DNA of 64,000 nt, taken from VXMF01 sp965206775 (lineage in GTDB: Bacteria > Acidobacteriota > Terriglobia > Bryobacterales > UBA6623). The stretch lies in assembly GCA_965206775.1 (NCBI GenBank), contig CBDBKU010000003.1, positions 62,001 through 126,000 on the forward strand. Direction: 5' to 3'. The notes under the pieces were generated by a model. The model saw only the letters and a program-made list of their open reading frames with translations. It was not told the DNA's origin and did no database searches. A program made the position numbers and the translations under genes. This document shows, piece after piece, positions 63,839 to 64,000 of this stretch (the stretch's first letter is position 1; each line of letters opens with the position of its first letter).

Positions 63839-64000
63839 ATGACACTCGATTCAGAAACTCTCGCGATCGCGCGCGCCCTCGCGATTTCTTTCCCTGCTGT
63901 CCTCCTAGTCGCCCAAATCTGCAGGGAATGCGGAGCGAACGCACTTCGCATGCGACTGCACGTGCTGGATGCGGAACTGTTCGAATTCGCCCGGCGCGGG
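63839..64000 (+). CDS. N-terminal part of a hypothetical protein, cut by the window edge
   Basis: An ATG-started frame of 54 codons stays open to the end of the window. It begins with a polar stretch, a hydrophobic segment (LAISFPAVLLVAQICREC) and then a basic stretch (NALRMRLHVLDAELFEFARR) that looks like the cytoplasmic side of a single-span membrane protein. No family can be named from this much. Confidence 0.4.
   Translation, partial: MTLDSETLAIARALAISFPAVLLVAQICRECGANALRMRLHVLDAELFEFARRG

Noticed and set aside
1..64000. CRISPR array, rRNA genes or a prophage
   Set aside because: No regularly spaced direct repeats, no rRNA-like sequence and no phage structural genes were seen.

Overview
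This window looks like a piece of an Acidobacteriota chromosome, closest in flavour to Solibacter/Bryobacter relatives. It is GC-rich. The secreted subtilase at 5.8-9.2 kb ends in the TIGR03437 (Solibacter-type) C-terminal domain. Several proteins belong to families typical of Acidobacteriota, Planctomycetota and Verrucomicrobiota: CRTAC1/ASPIC-UnbV repeats, PVC-type heme-binding cytochromes, quinoprotein dehydrogenases, Tat-exported Gfo/Idh/MocA and TIM-barrel proteins, and many sulfatases. Three sulfatase genes are full length and two more are wrecks, which suggests a host that meets sulfated glycans (marine or host-associated; this is inference).

Layout. 0-9.2 kb: the tail of a 2-hydroxyacid dehydrogenase, a sulfatase lipoprotein with an altered active-site motif, a CRTAC1-like repeat protein, a sugar porter and the giant subtilase. 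9.2-14 kb: a PfkB kinase and a minus-strand run bioB-bioF-bioD followed by a tiny ribbon-helix-helix-like protein and a YidC/EMC3-like membrane protein. 14.3-20.2 kb: glucose-6-phosphate isomerase, then an acyl-CoA dehydrogenase / MaoC hydratase pair divergent from a CitE-like CoA-ester lyase (a C5-dicarboxyl-CoA cassette by analogy) and a class III aminotransferase. 20.2-23.9 kb: M48 and M1 metallopeptidases. 23.9-32.9 kb: an eroded stretch with two broken sulfatases, a Tat-signal TIM-barrel protein, a DUF5615/DUF433 toxin-antitoxin-like pair lying inside one broken sulfatase, an MFS transporter plus creatininase-family hydrolase, a VapBC-type pair with a perfect palindromic operator candidate, and a truncated isoprenylcysteine methyltransferase-like gene. 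33-40.7 kb: NHL and PQQ beta-propeller proteins, an SDR, DUF1801 and Sel1-repeat proteins, and another sulfatase. 41.4-55.1 kb: a mobile-element zone with a Uma2 gene, a complete IS4-family element and a nested insertion complex, interrupted by a glycan-type operon (Gfo/Idh, BNR propeller, unknown 650-residue protein). 55.4-63.5 kb: a cytochrome c / PQQ-dehydrogenase operon, an unknown coiled-coil protein, and an operon of a PVC-type cytochrome and a sulfatase.

The most unusual structure is at 49.9-55.1 kb. A DDE transposase gene is split in frame by a recombinase-in-trio (RIT) element of about 3.97 kb: three overlapping tyrosine-recombinase genes between 91-bp terminal inverted repeats that match at 89 of 91 positions. 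The middle recombinase gene, ritB, is itself split by a 517-bp non-coding element with its own 90-bp inverted repeats. The two elements differ in sequence but share the same end grammar: a recombinase-like motif repeated every 17 bp, an inverted third copy exactly 48 bp further on, a 10-bp junction spacer, and at one end only an extra 16-bp perfect palindrome made of two inverted motif copies. The small element is therefore best read as a miniature, non-autonomous RIT derivative that landed inside a full-size RIT.

A second well-bounded element at 42.3-44.7 kb is an IS4-family insertion sequence. Its 778-residue transposase carries an N-terminal DUF4338 (DruA-like) domain, and both terminal inverted repeats and an 8-bp target duplication are visible.
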